Source of the DNA: JABSOG01 sp965277695
GTDB taxonomy: Bacteria; Pseudomonadota; Gammaproteobacteria; Enterobacterales; Alteromonadaceae
Assembly: GCA_965277695.1 (NCBI GenBank)
Contig: CBDIDQ010000001.1
Location: 309,653-373,652, forward strand
Reading direction: 5' to 3'
Length of the DNA stretch: 64,000 nucleotides
The stretch's first letter is position 1, and each line of letters starts with the position of its first letter. The notes below the pieces were generated by a model. That model was not told the DNA's origin. It ran no database searches and was given only the letters and a program-made list of their open reading frames with translations. Shown here in pieces: positions 1 through 8,621 of the stretch. The position numbers were made by a program, and so were the translations under genes.

Positions 1-734
1 GGAGTCAATGTGCTGGTGCCGTGGTTTGTTCAGCGACATTAACCGCACTGAACAAATTTGATTTTTTCCGCCATCAAGCTGGATTACTAAACAACGATGG
101 TACCCAATACATTCAAGTGCAAAGCCCATTTGATTACCAACAAAACGCTAACTTGCTAATGCCCGCTTTAGCTTGTGAGCCGACCGCTAAAGAATTTACC
201 GATGAACTGATTAAAGCGATCCCGCCCTTGTTAGCAGATCAAACCGCCTCACTGGTGCTGTTTTCTTCTTATTGGCAGATGCAAAAAGTGGCTGAGGCCA
301 TTCGTGATCAACATGACTTAACATTATTAGTGCAGGGTGAAGGGTCGCGCCAGTCGATTATCAGCGCTCATCAAAAAAGCGTTGATAAAGGCCAAAGCAG
401 TATTATCTTTGGTACTCAAAGTTTTTCTGAGGGATTAGATTTACCTGGCGATCACTTAACCAACCTGATCATCACTAAAATCCCCTTTGCCGTACCGACA
501 TCTCCGGTAGAAGAAGCGCACGCTGAGTACATCAAACTTAAAGGTGGCAATGCCTTTATGGAATTAACTATACCCGATGCGTCTAAAAAGCTGGTGCAAG
601 CTTGTGGTAGACTTATCCGCAAGGAAAATGATACTGGTCGCGTGATCATCCTAGATCGTCGGTTATTGACCAAACGCTACGGTAAAGCAATGCTGGATGC
701 CCTGCCCCCTTTTAAACGAACTATTGAGTATTAA
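1..734 (+). CDS. dinG: ATP-dependent DNA helicase DinG, C-terminal part (cut by window edge)
   Basis: This is the C-terminal helicase half of DinG, a superfamily 2 XPD-like 5'-3' DNA helicase that unwinds D-loops, R-loops and forked DNA during repair. The frame is open from base 3, so the gene begins outside the window and the GTG at 21 is internal. The first visible residues contain the SATL motif (VVCSATLTAL), followed by SFSEGLDLPG and the motif VI arginine segment QACGRLIRKENDTGR with the DRR that usually follows. The iron-sulphur cysteines and Walker A lie upstream and are not visible. The stop overlaps the ATG of the next gene by one base, which suggests co-transcription. The family call is secure. 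Confidence 0.93.
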   Translation, partial: SQCAGAVVCSATLTALNKFDFFRHQAGLLNNDGTQYIQVQSPFDYQQNANLLMPALACEPTAKEFTDELIKAIPPLLADQTASLVLFSSYWQMQKVAEAIRDQHDLTLLVQGEGSRQSIISAHQKSVDKGQSSIIFGTQSFSEGLDLPGDHLTNLIITKIPFAVPTSPVEEAHAEYIKLKGGNAFMELTIPDASKKLVQACGRLIRKENDTGRVIILDRRLLTKRYGKAMLDALPPFKRTIEY

Positions 735-1510
735 TGTTTTCACTTGGTTTAGATATCTATAGCATTCTAATTTTATGCGGCGTTGCCTTTACCGCAGGTT
801 TTATTGATGCCGTGGCTGGTGGTGGTGGACTGTTAACAGTCCCGGCGTTACTCACCGCCGGTTTGCCACCTCACTTAGCGTTAGGCACCAACAAGCTGGC
901 GGCCACTTTTGGTTCGTCCACCGCCAGTTGGACTTATTTTAGAAAAAAACTCTTTGATCCGACGTTTTGGCGCAACTCGATTATTGCCACCGCCATCGGT
1001 TCAATCCTTGGCACGGTGATCGTCAGCTATATTAATGCCGACTTTCTCGAAAAAGTTTTACCGCTTATTATTTTAGTCACCGCCATTTACACCCTAGTGA
1101 GTAAAGCCAAACCTGATAACCATTTGGATTTACCTGAGGTGACCACCCGATTTAAATGGATCCAGAGTATTCAGGGTAGCGTATTGGGTTTTTATGATGG
1201 TTTTGCCGGACCGGGCACTGGCGCATTTTGGACGGTCTCCAACATGGCTATTTACAAAATGAACCTGCTGCTCAGTTGCGGTTTAGCACGGACGATGAAT
1301 TTTGTCAGTAATTTCAGCTCACTGATTGCCTTTATCGCCCTAGGTCATATCAATTATATGTTGGGTATTAGTATGGGCTTGTGTTTGATGGTGGGGGCTT
1401 ATATTGGTGCCCATTCGGCAATTAAATTCGGCAGTCGTTTTATCCGCCCCGTCTTCATCACTGTGGTCTTGGCGATTGCTATGCAACTAACTTATAAAGC
1501 ATGGTTTTAA
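734..1510 (+). CDS. TSUP (TauE/SafE, YfcA-like) membrane transporter
   Basis: A 258-residue integral membrane protein of the TSUP family, whose members export or import sulphite, sulphoacetate and related organic anions. The N-terminal half carries the family glycine-rich signature FIDAVAGGGGLLTVPALL followed by ALGTNKLAATFGS. A second related segment, GFYDGFAGPGTGAF, starts the second half, as expected for an internally duplicated fold of about eight helices. The ATG overlaps the dinG stop (taATG), and priC starts five bases after this stop, so the three genes look like one transcript. The E. coli homologue YfcA is the closest family match I can suggest; the substrate is unknown. Confidence 0.88.
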   Translation: MFSLGLDIYSILILCGVAFTAGFIDAVAGGGGLLTVPALLTAGLPPHLALGTNKLAATFGSSTASWTYFRKKLFDPTFWRNSIIATAIGSILGTVIVSYINADFLEKVLPLIILVTAIYTLVSKAKPDNHLDLPEVTTRFKWIQSIQGSVLGFYDGFAGPGTGAFWTVSNMAIYKMNLLLSCGLARTMNFVSNFSSLIAFIALGHINYMLGISMGLCLMVGAYIGAHSAIKFGSRFIRPVFITVVLAIAMQLTYKAWF

Positions 1511-1514
1511 TCCG

Positions 1515-2195
1515 GTGTTAACTACTGATTTAATTGCCAAAACCCGAACACAAATTCAGCAGTTGTATCAGCAAACCCGGCAGATTGATGAAACTAACAG
1601 GCAGATTAAAACCGCTCGTTTTAAGTACCGTGATCACTTCAACGTTGGACTGTTTCATTGTACCTCGGTTGCCTTATATGATTACGTCATCGAACTCGAA
1701 GACAACTTCAACACCTTGCTACGCCTTAATCAACAAGGCAATCACCAACTTAACCCCAGAGGCGAGCTACTCACCCAACAGCTTACCGCGCTGATCCAAG
1801 CAGTACGAGCCAATGAAATCGCCCGTAAAGAACACCGCTTTCAAACCGCCAGCAACAATCAACGTTTTGCTAACTACACACCAACAAACGAGAACAAGAA
1901 AAACAAGTATTACGGCTCCTCTCCAGCCGGGCAACAAGCGGCCAGTCATATCATGACCAACAGTCATCAGATACACCAAGAGTTGGCACAGCACCACGAA
2001 TACGAACGTCGGCTCAATGAAATGGTATATGAACGTCAAGCCAAAATGAACAACGCCAAAGCGACTCTTGCCCAACAACTACAAAAAGAAATCCTCGCCC
2101 TACACCAACGCCTCGGCAAATGCCGCCGGGCGATCTCCGCCATTGAAGAACGTATTCAGTTTGCTGAGTCTGGGAATGGTGATGAGCGGCGTTAA
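1515..2195 (+). CDS. priC: Primosomal replication protein PriC
   Basis: A 226-residue PriC (primosomal protein N''), which binds SSB-coated single-stranded DNA at abandoned forks and loads DnaB-DnaC independently of PriA. The protein is highly helical, rich in Gln, Arg and Lys, with no membrane segment. The segment around residues 35-60 (ARFKYRDHFNVGLF) and the C-terminal coiled-coil helices with RLGKCRRAISAIEERI fit the PriC family of Shewanella and Vibrio. The start is GTG, five bases after the transporter stop. PriC is longer and more variable outside Enterobacteria, so the assignment rests on overall pattern rather than a catalytic motif. Confidence 0.78.
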   Translation: MLTTDLIAKTRTQIQQLYQQTRQIDETNRQIKTARFKYRDHFNVGLFHCTSVALYDYVIELEDNFNTLLRLNQQGNHQLNPRGELLTQQLTALIQAVRANEIARKEHRFQTASNNQRFANYTPTNENKKNKYYGSSPAGQQAASHIMTNSHQIHQELAQHHEYERRLNEMVYERQAKMNNAKATLAQQLQKEILALHQRLGKCRRAISAIEERIQFAESGNGDERR

Positions 2196-2577
2196 AGAAG
2201 GACCCGAGTCAGCAGCGCTTTAACAACCATTTCACATTGACGCTGACCATATGGCGCAAATTAAGGTTGTAATTATCCCCAACATTAACGAGGTTGAAAC
2301 CTCGTCTACGACAGGGCTAATACGCCGTTTAAGTACCTGTAAATGAATCAACTAATGTTCGCCTGACAACGTTTATCCTTATTGCTATAACTTGGATGCT
2401 CCGGTCTGCGATCAAGCCCAACCAATTTGATAAGCTTTTTAGCGCTGATTTTTAACCCATCATTAATAGCCGGATTAACCATAATCACACCACTTTCAAG
2501 ATAAAAAATTATTCCAATCATATAGTTTGCTTGGAAAATCATGCTTATTTTCAATATGCTCAACATCCAACGCTGAG
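2196..2577. other. Intergenic stretch with a palindromic fragment and a possible tail of the ATPase remnant
   Basis: No convincing intact gene lies here. At about 2289-2315 the motif ttgaaacctcgtctacgaca occurs; it recurs near 34450. On the minus strand 2348-2566 is an open frame of 72 codons. Its latter half (residues around YLESG and then RPEHPSYS) vaguely resembles the C-terminal tail of PtuA-like AAA ATPases, which would make it a frameshifted end of the upstream ATPase. That reading is tentative. Confidence 0.35.
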
Positions 2578-3531
2578 CTAAAACTCATCTTCGGCAATAT
2601 CTTCAATGCTTTTGACCGATGGGTTATCACTAACCTCGCCATTGAGATTGATCACCTCATCGCTTTGTAGCGACTGAATGATAAATGGCGAATGACTGGT
2701 CACAATAAATTGAATACCAGGAAAGGTACGTTTTAAATCGGCAACAATGGTTTTTTGCCACTTCGGGTGTAAATGCATATCGATTTCATCAATCAGCACT
2801 ACTCCTTGAGTCTGTACAACGGCATTTTCGCCCAAATGTGGATTAAGTTTTATCGCCCGATAAGCAATATCAGCCACTAGGCGAACAATCCCTTTATACC
2901 CACTGCTTAAGATCCCGTAAGGTATCCATTCTCCATTTTCCAACTGTCCGAGCATGTCGTCAGCTTCCCAGCTAAACCTGATATTTTTCCATTGTGGAAC
3001 CATAGAAGTGATAGTATCGACAAACGCATTGTACAAAGTTTTGTCTTTATTGAACTTTAAAATCGAATCTTCAAATATTTTAAACCAAGCTAAAAATTTG
3101 ATTTGAAATGAACGCGGATCCAACGCACCATAATAGCCATCTAAGCGTGAACCCTGTTTGGCATAAGCCTGCTTTTGCAGTTTCTCAGTAGATAGACGAT
3201 CTGTACCATAATAAGCAAGCAAAGGTAAGTCAACTGACTCGCCATCCCTGACTTTTGCTACCAGTGCCTTCGCGTCATTAATTAATGTGTTAGCATATTT
3301 ATAACTTGTCGATGTACCAACAACCTTATCCCGATACCATTCATATCGTTGACCATTAAAACGGTGTTGAACATCAATGACCAATGGCAGTTTAATTTCA
3401 ATACTCTCAGGTGAAACAAAAACACGTCTTTTTTCATCAGATTTTAATGCTCTGGTTGGCACACCATCAACGCCAAGAAAATAAGTCCTTAAGACAAATG
3501 ATAACGCTTCCAAAATACTGGTTTTGCCCGA
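2578..3531 (-). pseudogene. AAA ATPase (AAA_21/PtuA-like), 5' end deleted
   Basis: The C-terminal three quarters of an ABC-type (SMC/RecN-like) AAA ATPase of the kind found in Septu, retron and other defence operons. Visible motifs are Walker B VVLIDEID, the D-loop region MHLHPKW and the switch histidine TSHSPF, all in the last 90 residues. Read upstream, the frame continues to SGKTSILEALSF, the second half of a Walker A P-loop, and then abruptly becomes unrelated at about 3531, where the first Gly of GxxGxGKT should be. About 35 N-terminal residues and the start codon are missing. The left end may also be frameshifted near 2578. No PtuB-like HNH partner is visible. Almost certainly non-functional unless the junction is an assembly error. 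Confidence 0.8.
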
Positions 3532-4672
3532 TGTTGGTGGTGAACATGCTTATAGTTTGCGGGCTATGGGCAAAACTGTTTCATTTTATTGTACTTGGTC
3601 AATTGTTTTTGCCTATGCCTCAGTCGTCGCTTTTGAGGCGGTGGCTTTACCGAGTGTACTGACTAATCTATATCCGGGTTTGGGCAATGGTGAACTATGG
3701 CAGATTAATGGTGCTATGGTGTATTTAGATCAGGCGCTCATCGGCGCGTTGGCGTCGATTGTTATCACTTGGATCAACATTCGAGGCGTACAGATTGCAG
3801 CGATCATTCAAGGCATTGTGGTGGCTGTGATTGTGTTATCTGGACTGGCATTATTTGTCGGTTTAGGCGCACATGGTGACGCCATTAATATGACACCACT
3901 GATAGTCGGCGGCGGCAGTGGCATTCTCGCCGCAATGGCGTTGGTGCCCTTCATGATGGTCGGTTTTGATATCATTCCTCAAGCTGCTGAAGAAATTGAC
4001 CTGCCAGCCAAGAAAATTGGCCAACTGCTGGTATTGTCCATCGTCATGGCGATAGCTTGGTATTTGTTGATTGAACTGTCTGTGGCGATGTTACTCACCG
4101 CTGATCAGCGCAGTATTGCCGAGCTTGCCACTGTTGATGCCACTGAAGCCGCGTGGGGCCGAACTGGCGCAATGATCTTATTGATTGGTGGTGTCGCCGG
4201 TATATTAACCAGCTGGAATGGCTTTTTATTAGGTGGCAGCCGAGCACTATTTGCCATGGCAGCCAGCGGCATGTTGCCGTCGTTTTTGGCCAAAATACAC
4301 CCGCAATATAAAACCCCGGTTAATGCCATCTTGTTCATTGGTATCCTTGGCACTTTATCGCCGTTTTTGGGCCGTCAGGCACTAATTTGGTTTGTTGATG
4401 CTGGTAGCTTGGGTTTAATGGTGGCCTATATCCTAGTCACCGCTTCATTTTTGGTGCTCAGATACAAAGAGCCGCAAATGCCTCGCCCTTATCAGGCTCC
4501 AGGCGGTAAACTCTTAGGCTGGTTTAGTTTACTAGCCAGTTTGATGATGACCAGCCTGTATTTGCCCACCATGCCCGCCGCACTGGTCTGGCCACAAGAA
4601 TGGCTGATGGTGATTGTCTGGTTTGGGGTCGGTAGTTTGCTGTATTTTTATCGTCAAAAACAAAATTCATAA
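3524..4672 (+). pseudogene. APC-family amino acid permease, 5' end deleted
   Basis: A member of the amino acid-polyamine-organocation permeases lacking its beginning. The first recognisable residues, PDVGGEHAYSLRAMGK, correspond to the segment after TM2 in intact homologues, so TM1, TM2 and about 60 residues are gone. The rest is well preserved, with about ten hydrophobic helices and the typical loop GFDIIPQAAEEIDLPAKKIG. Open reading continues a few codons into the neighbouring ATPase gene on the other strand, with TTG at 3524 as the only formal start and no ribosome binding site. It is truncated at the same point as the ATPase remnant. Probably inactive, since the substrate site in this fold is built largely from TM1. 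Confidence 0.8.
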
Positions 4673-4811
4673 GAAACCTTGTCTACAGTAGGCAACAACA
4701 TTTGTTTTCAATTCCTTGCCAATCAAGGGTTATCTGCCTACGCTTAGGCGGCTATCAGTCACATAGCGCCAATCAAACACACAACAACAGCAAGCCAAGG
4801 AGATCACAATA

Positions 4812-5267
4812 ATGAAATGTTTCAACCTGTTTTTCAGCTCAGCCTTACTGCTTACCGCCAGCCAAGTCGTTGCCAGCGACTCATGTCCTTCAATCAGCAA
4901 TATCGAAGGCGTCTATCAGTGTGGCGGAGAATGTATAACCACTACTGACCTTAGGCAAAAAACACTCACCAAGGTATCCGGTGAAGTAAGCACCATTAGT
5001 GCTTGGCCTGGTTCAACGTTGGGACTCTACCAAGTACACATTAAAGCTGGCAACGGCTTTCGTGAAGTCGAAATCGGTTCGCTGGTAGGCAACAAAATGA
5101 ATACCGCCACCGCTAAAGTAAGCGATAATCATTATCCAGTGCTTGAAGAATATACTTTTACCGGAGATTCAAAGTGTAACGCCAAGCAATTCACCAAAAC
5201 CGTGCTTAATCCGAGCCTCGGTAATTTTAAGGCTTGCACGATTATATGCATCAAAAAACAAATATAA
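4812..5267 (+). CDS. Small secreted protein of unknown function
   Basis: A 151-residue protein with a clear Sec signal peptide: MK, a hydrophobic stretch to residue 20, and a cleavage site after VVAS. The mature part is small, mostly polar, predicted beta-rich, and carries seven cysteines (including SDSCPS, YQCGGECI and the terminal KACTIICIKK), so disulphides in the periplasm or outside are likely. A good ribosome binding site, aaggaga, precedes the ATG by about nine bases. I do not recognise the family. It stands alone between the permease remnant and the NYN gene on the other strand. Confidence 0.6.
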   Translation: MKCFNLFFSSALLLTASQVVASDSCPSISNIEGVYQCGGECITTTDLRQKTLTKVSGEVSTISAWPGSTLGLYQVHIKAGNGFREVEIGSLVGNKMNTATAKVSDNHYPVLEEYTFTGDSKCNAKQFTKTVLNPSLGNFKACTIICIKKQI

Positions 5268-5329
5268 CTGAATGTTACCAGCGAGGTGGTGCATTGGCGT
5301 CTCTTATGAAACAACTACAAAATCAGTTT

Positions 5330-6242
5330 TCAGCCCAAACAACCTTTAAAATTCGCATAAGCTCTGGCGTGCTGTAAAACATCTGTTGCAGATTGTTCAT
5401 TATCAAGCAGGTTGATTGGTAAATCAGATAAAACAGGTAAGTTAGGCACCTGTGGTTTTTGTGTTTCAAGCCAATGCCAGCATTTGTTACGTTTACCATG
5501 ATGAACAACTAATAAGGTTTGCATTATTTGTTCAACAATTTTCGGCTGGCCAAACCACGATTCAGGTTTGACAGCATTCTTCCGCCCGCTAGTCGACACA
5601 ACTCGTGGTAGTTGAGCCATTCGCAGTTCCTCTTCAAAAATATGATTTCTAACCCAATCAGCATATTGAGTTAATGATGTGTTCGGGGCTCTTATCCCTT
5701 TTTTTATAGGTATAACTAGGCCAATTTTAATATGGCCAAGTGCTTTTATCTTTTTTAGTGCGGGCACCAAATCAGTATCATTAGTGACAATAACTACCTG
5801 CTCAAGATCTGGGATCGTCATTGCATCATACAGTGACTCTATCGCTAAATTAACATCACTTTGCTTTTCTTCAAGTTTCCAAACACTCACACGATTGCAA
5901 TGCTTGGGCTCTTGCTTAGGCTTTGTCTTATCAACGCAATAAGCTGTGGTCGTTTTAACAGAATAATACCCTTTGATTATTGTCAGTTGGTCACTTGCTG
6001 GCTTGTAATGCGCGATGGTAAGCCTGTTGATCTTTAACCGAATCTGTTGATTTAGCCGCTTTGTGTACAATGTCGGCAGTATACAGTTTGATCCCGGATT
6101 GATGTAAGACAGTACCAGGTGGAGCCGATGCGGGTAAAATATAATTTGAAAATAACCTGACTAAATCAAGCCATTTGTATGGAGTGCCTTTTAAACAACC
6201 ATAATAAAAATTATAGCCATCAATATAAACGCCAGTTTTCAA
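5330..6242 (-). pseudogene. NYN-domain (LabA/PIN-like) nuclease, frameshifted
   Basis: Two overlapping frames together encode one NYN domain, a PIN-like fold that cleaves RNA with metal ions. The first (5991-6242, TTG start) has GVYIDGYNFYYGCLKG with the first catalytic Asp and ends in ALQASK then a stop. The second picks up in another frame with SDQLTIIKGYYSVK and carries the second acidic motif VVIVTNDTDLVPALKKIK and the conserved KK..D-type C-terminal half. The switch falls at about 5991-6010, where one base gained or lost restores a protein of about 300 residues. The last 90 residues have no domain I recognise. Either a recent pseudogene or a sequencing error; there is no long homopolymer at the site. 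Confidence 0.78.
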
Positions 6243-6637
6243 AAATATATTATCTTTTTTGAGAGCAGAAATGAAAAAACCGACTAAAGTCGGCTCTTTC
6301 CCCCTATTCTCAGGGGTCGCAGTGCCACGCGTGAGAGATAGGATCAGTTGTTAAGTCGGATTATGCTCTGGTTACTTTTTCATTGCAAGCCATATTTTTA
6401 AATCAAACGGATGTCGGCGTCCCCAGCTTTAAGCATAAGCGGTCATTTTAACGTTCAGATTTCGCCAATCACGCTAAGGCATCGCACGAACTCTAGGGTC
6501 ACCCATGGTGAAAGTTTTAGTAGTCAAATTAATTTAACTGCAATGCCGATCATTAGAGTGTGAGCTTTTTTAACCAACTATTCAGAACTAGATAGAAACT
6601 CGACGCCTAACCTGATATGAACATATAAAAGAGTCGT
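6243..6637. other. 395-bp non-coding stretch, possible small RNA
   Basis: No open frame of note on either strand. It contains the double hairpin terminator at 6274-6316, which faces leftward, and about 320 bp of unassigned sequence to its right. I compared it by eye with 6S RNA, tmRNA, RNase P RNA, TPP riboswitch and Spot 42 and could not match it. Confidence 0.4.
6274..6316 (-). terminator. Double hairpin with U-tract (minus-strand terminator)
   Basis: Read on the minus strand, a hairpin cccct/agggg (6301-6316) is followed by a second hairpin ccgac/gtcgg with a four-base loop (6280-6293) and then six T residues (6279-6274). This is a classic Rho-independent end for a transcript coming from the right, either the pirin operon that ends at 6638 or a separate small RNA. 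Confidence 0.7.
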
Positions 6638-7186
6638 TTATAACCATCGGCCTAATAGCTTTACTAGCAATGGCATAATCAGAAGTACCATCGCCGGTAC
6701 GATAAGTGATAATGAAACCAGCGTGATCACGATCGGCATTTGAATAAATGACGCCACAATGGCAGGAATAAAGTGTACTGGTAACGACAGACCAAGCATG
6801 GTTAACAGTATCATTTTCAGTGGTGATATCTTTTTTCCCACTGGGTTTTGACCGTTACCGAGTAAAATATCCATGCCATGATGCTGGTAATGTTCATATT
6901 CCGGTTCAACATCACTAAATGTTTTGCACTTCGACAGCCACTGTTCACGCTCACTAGACTCCATCCATTGCTCAAGATTTAAAAAATTATCAAAGCGAAA
7001 AATAGAAATATAATGCAATTTTTTAGCATCTATCGGTTTTATGACTTCCGTGCCCATAAACCCCTCAAATAATTGACAGGCTTGCTCTATCCCTTTAAGC
7101 CAACTTTCAAAAATCGCTTCTTTTCCTTGATGCACGTTATGACGAACTATAACGGTGACTTGCTGATTATTTTTGTTGGTTGTCAT
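6638..7186 (-). CDS. ABM-domain monooxygenase-like protein with C-terminal membrane helices
   Basis: A 182-residue protein whose first 105 residues form an antibiotic biosynthesis monooxygenase (ABM, YgiN-like) ferredoxin-like fold: VTVIVRHNVHQGKEAIFESW opens the domain, and the FEGFMGTEVI and WMESSEREQWL segments are typical of it. The remaining 75 residues hold two hydrophobic helices (ILLTMLGLSLPVHFIPAIVA and the following VITLVSLSLIVPAMVLLIM) that should anchor it in the inner membrane. Anchored members are usually annotated only as ABM-domain proteins. Its ATG overlaps the pirin stop (ATGA), so the two are translationally coupled. It is the last gene of an operon that starts at 8505. The substrate, perhaps a quinone, is inferred from YgiN and not shown. 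Confidence 0.78.
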   Translation of the reverse strand: MTTNKNNQQVTVIVRHNVHQGKEAIFESWLKGIEQACQLFEGFMGTEVIKPIDAKKLHYISIFRFDNFLNLEQWMESSEREQWLSKCKTFSDVEPEYEHYQHHGMDILLGNGQNPVGKKISPLKMILLTMLGLSLPVHFIPAIVASFIQMPIVITLVSLSLIVPAMVLLIMPLLVKLLGRWL

Positions 7187-7860
7187 ATAGCGGCCTTAAT
7201 GATGATGACCATTGCATCTTCTTTAATATCGAGCCTCAAACTTTCACCTCGCACTAAGTCACCTTCACCAATGGTTTCGCCGCTTGCCAATCCAGCCCCT
7301 TTAATAAGATACATTAAAAACGATTGCGCAATATTGAGCTGTTGACCCGCCCCCAGATAACCAACATCCATTAGCGTGTCGCTGCTAAACGTTTCAACTT
7401 GACCCGCATTACCACCATAGATCCGAAGCATCCCTTCATCAGGTAATGGATAAAACTTATAGGCGGCACAGGCACCCGCTTCTTGTGGTAAAACCCACAG
7501 TTGGATCATTCTATTTTTGCTTTCATCTGGGTTAATTTCATTGTGAGAAAAGCCTTCTCCACCTGCGCGTTGCACTTGAACTTGGCCAGCTTCTAATGAC
7601 TGACCATGTTCAAGAGACCCTTCATGACTAACTCGACCATTAACCATCACAGAGATGACATCCACTTCTTTATGGCCATGCATCGTCGTATCGCCTAAAG
7701 GGTTAAACTGAGCATCAGCCAAATAAACAAAATTACCAATGCCTTGCCAAGTGGCTGGGTTAGCTCTTGCGGCAAAAACCTTGTCGTCCATCACTAACCG
7801 ATGCTCTGTGAGGCCAGCAAATCCACCTAGTGTTAAGTCATCACGATGTAAAATTTCCAC
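7183..7860 (-). CDS. Pirin family protein (YhaK-like)
   Basis: A 225-residue bicupin of the pirin family; E. coli YhaK and YhhW are related, and YhhW has quercetinase activity. The N-terminal cupin metal motif appears as HGHKEVDVISVMVNG with a following SHEGS, and the region before it, NPLGDTTMHG, fits the family. The C-terminal cupin is shorter and lacks obvious ligands, as in YhaK. The start is GTG with a strong agagga site seven bases upstream, and the gene follows the hydrolase gene by 45 bases. Role in the operon is unknown; oxidative or quinone stress is a reasonable guess. Confidence 0.82.
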   Translation of the reverse strand: MEILHRDDLTLGGFAGLTEHRLVMDDKVFAARANPATWQGIGNFVYLADAQFNPLGDTTMHGHKEVDVISVMVNGRVSHEGSLEHGQSLEAGQVQVQRAGGEGFSHNEINPDESKNRMIQLWVLPQEAGACAAYKFYPLPDEGMLRIYGGNAGQVETFSSDTLMDVGYLGAGQQLNIAQSFLMYLIKGAGLASGETIGEGDLVRGESLRLDIKEDAMVIIIKAAI

Positions 7861-7905
7861 TATTAAATCCTCTTTATGCTATTTTGTGCCCGATTGAGTT
7901 TAATT

Positions 7906-8505
7906 CTAGCTTTCTTCGTCAATTGCGGCATAAAGCTCACCTAACACTGCCATTACCGCAGGACCAGCGCCGATAGACCAATCTTCGACCAATTCAGATA
8001 GTATCTGAATTGTACTGGCTACATAAGCACCAGATTGGCGCACTCTGTCTAATGCGATATCATCACCCACTTTAGTGCCTGAGCCTGAAGCATCTGCTAC
8101 AACTTGTACATTGTAGCCTTCTTCGACAGCACTTAACGCCGGGTAAAGAACACAAACTTCCGTTAACAACCCTGACATGATTAAATTTTTACGACCAGTG
8201 GCTTTAACAGCCGCGTTAAAATCCGGATCGGCCATCGCATCCACAGTACCCAAGCGTTTGATTCGACTGGCGAAAGCCTCAGGTATGATGTCTTCCAACG
8301 CCAAAAATAAAGAGCCTTGTGCCTCTGATTCCATACTACTTGTCAACACCACAGGCATACCAAGCGCAGCCGCAGCTTTTGCCAGCGCCAGCGTATTACG
8401 TTTCATTACTTCTACGGGTCCAGAATGCATCCAACCAGCAGTACCGACCTGATGATCGATTAGCAACATTGCGGCATTTTCTGCGTTATATCTTTTATGA
8501 GCCAT
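7906..8505 (-). CDS. Isochorismatase-family cysteine hydrolase (YcaC-like)
   Basis: A 199-residue cysteine hydrolase of the isochorismatase superfamily, YcaC subgroup. The catalytic Asp is D17 in LLIDHQVG, and the nucleophile Cys lies in GLLTEVCVLYPA. The central LTSSMESEAQGSLF is a YcaC-type segment. I place the start at the ATG at 8505 (MAHKRYN) because it has ggaga eight bases upstream and matches homologues; the frame is open further upstream but without support. It is the first gene of the operon with the pirin and ABM genes, and it is divergent from the LysR regulator across 116 bp. The substrate is unknown. Confidence 0.86.
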   Translation of the reverse strand: MAHKRYNAENAAMLLIDHQVGTAGWMHSGPVEVMKRNTLALAKAAAALGMPVVLTSSMESEAQGSLFLALEDIIPEAFASRIKRLGTVDAMADPDFNAAVKATGRKNLIMSGLLTEVCVLYPALSAVEEGYNVQVVADASGSGTKVGDDIALDRVRQSGAYVASTIQILSELVEDWSIGAGPAVMAVLGELYAAIDEES

Positions 8506-8621
8506 TGTATTTCTCCAATTGATTTGATGAGTAAGCTTATTGAAAAAACAGCATAGCCTCATTGCAGTTGCTGATAAACAGGTTAAAATGAAACTCATTG
8601 TCTCACTGGTGGAACAATCAT
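8506..8621. promoter_or_regulatory. Divergent promoter region between hydrolase operon and LysR gene
   Basis: This 116-bp gap must hold both promoters. By analogy with LysR systems it should also hold an inverted T-N11-A-type site. I did not identify a unique operator. Confidence 0.45.

Noticed and set aside
2578..3531. Intact Septu or retron defence system
   Set aside because: The ATPase lacks its start and first P-loop Gly, and neither an HNH partner nor a reverse transcriptase is nearby.
5132..5314. Small frame opposite the secreted protein
   Set aside because: Antisense to a gene with a signal peptide and a good ribosome site; no features of its own.
6340..6615. Integron attC-like core sites (gttaagt near 6350, gcctaac near 6605)
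   Set aside because: Orientation and spacing do not fit an attC site and no cassette array is present.
6274..6637. 6S RNA, tmRNA, RNase P RNA or TPP riboswitch
   Set aside because: None of the conserved cores of these RNAs could be matched on either strand.
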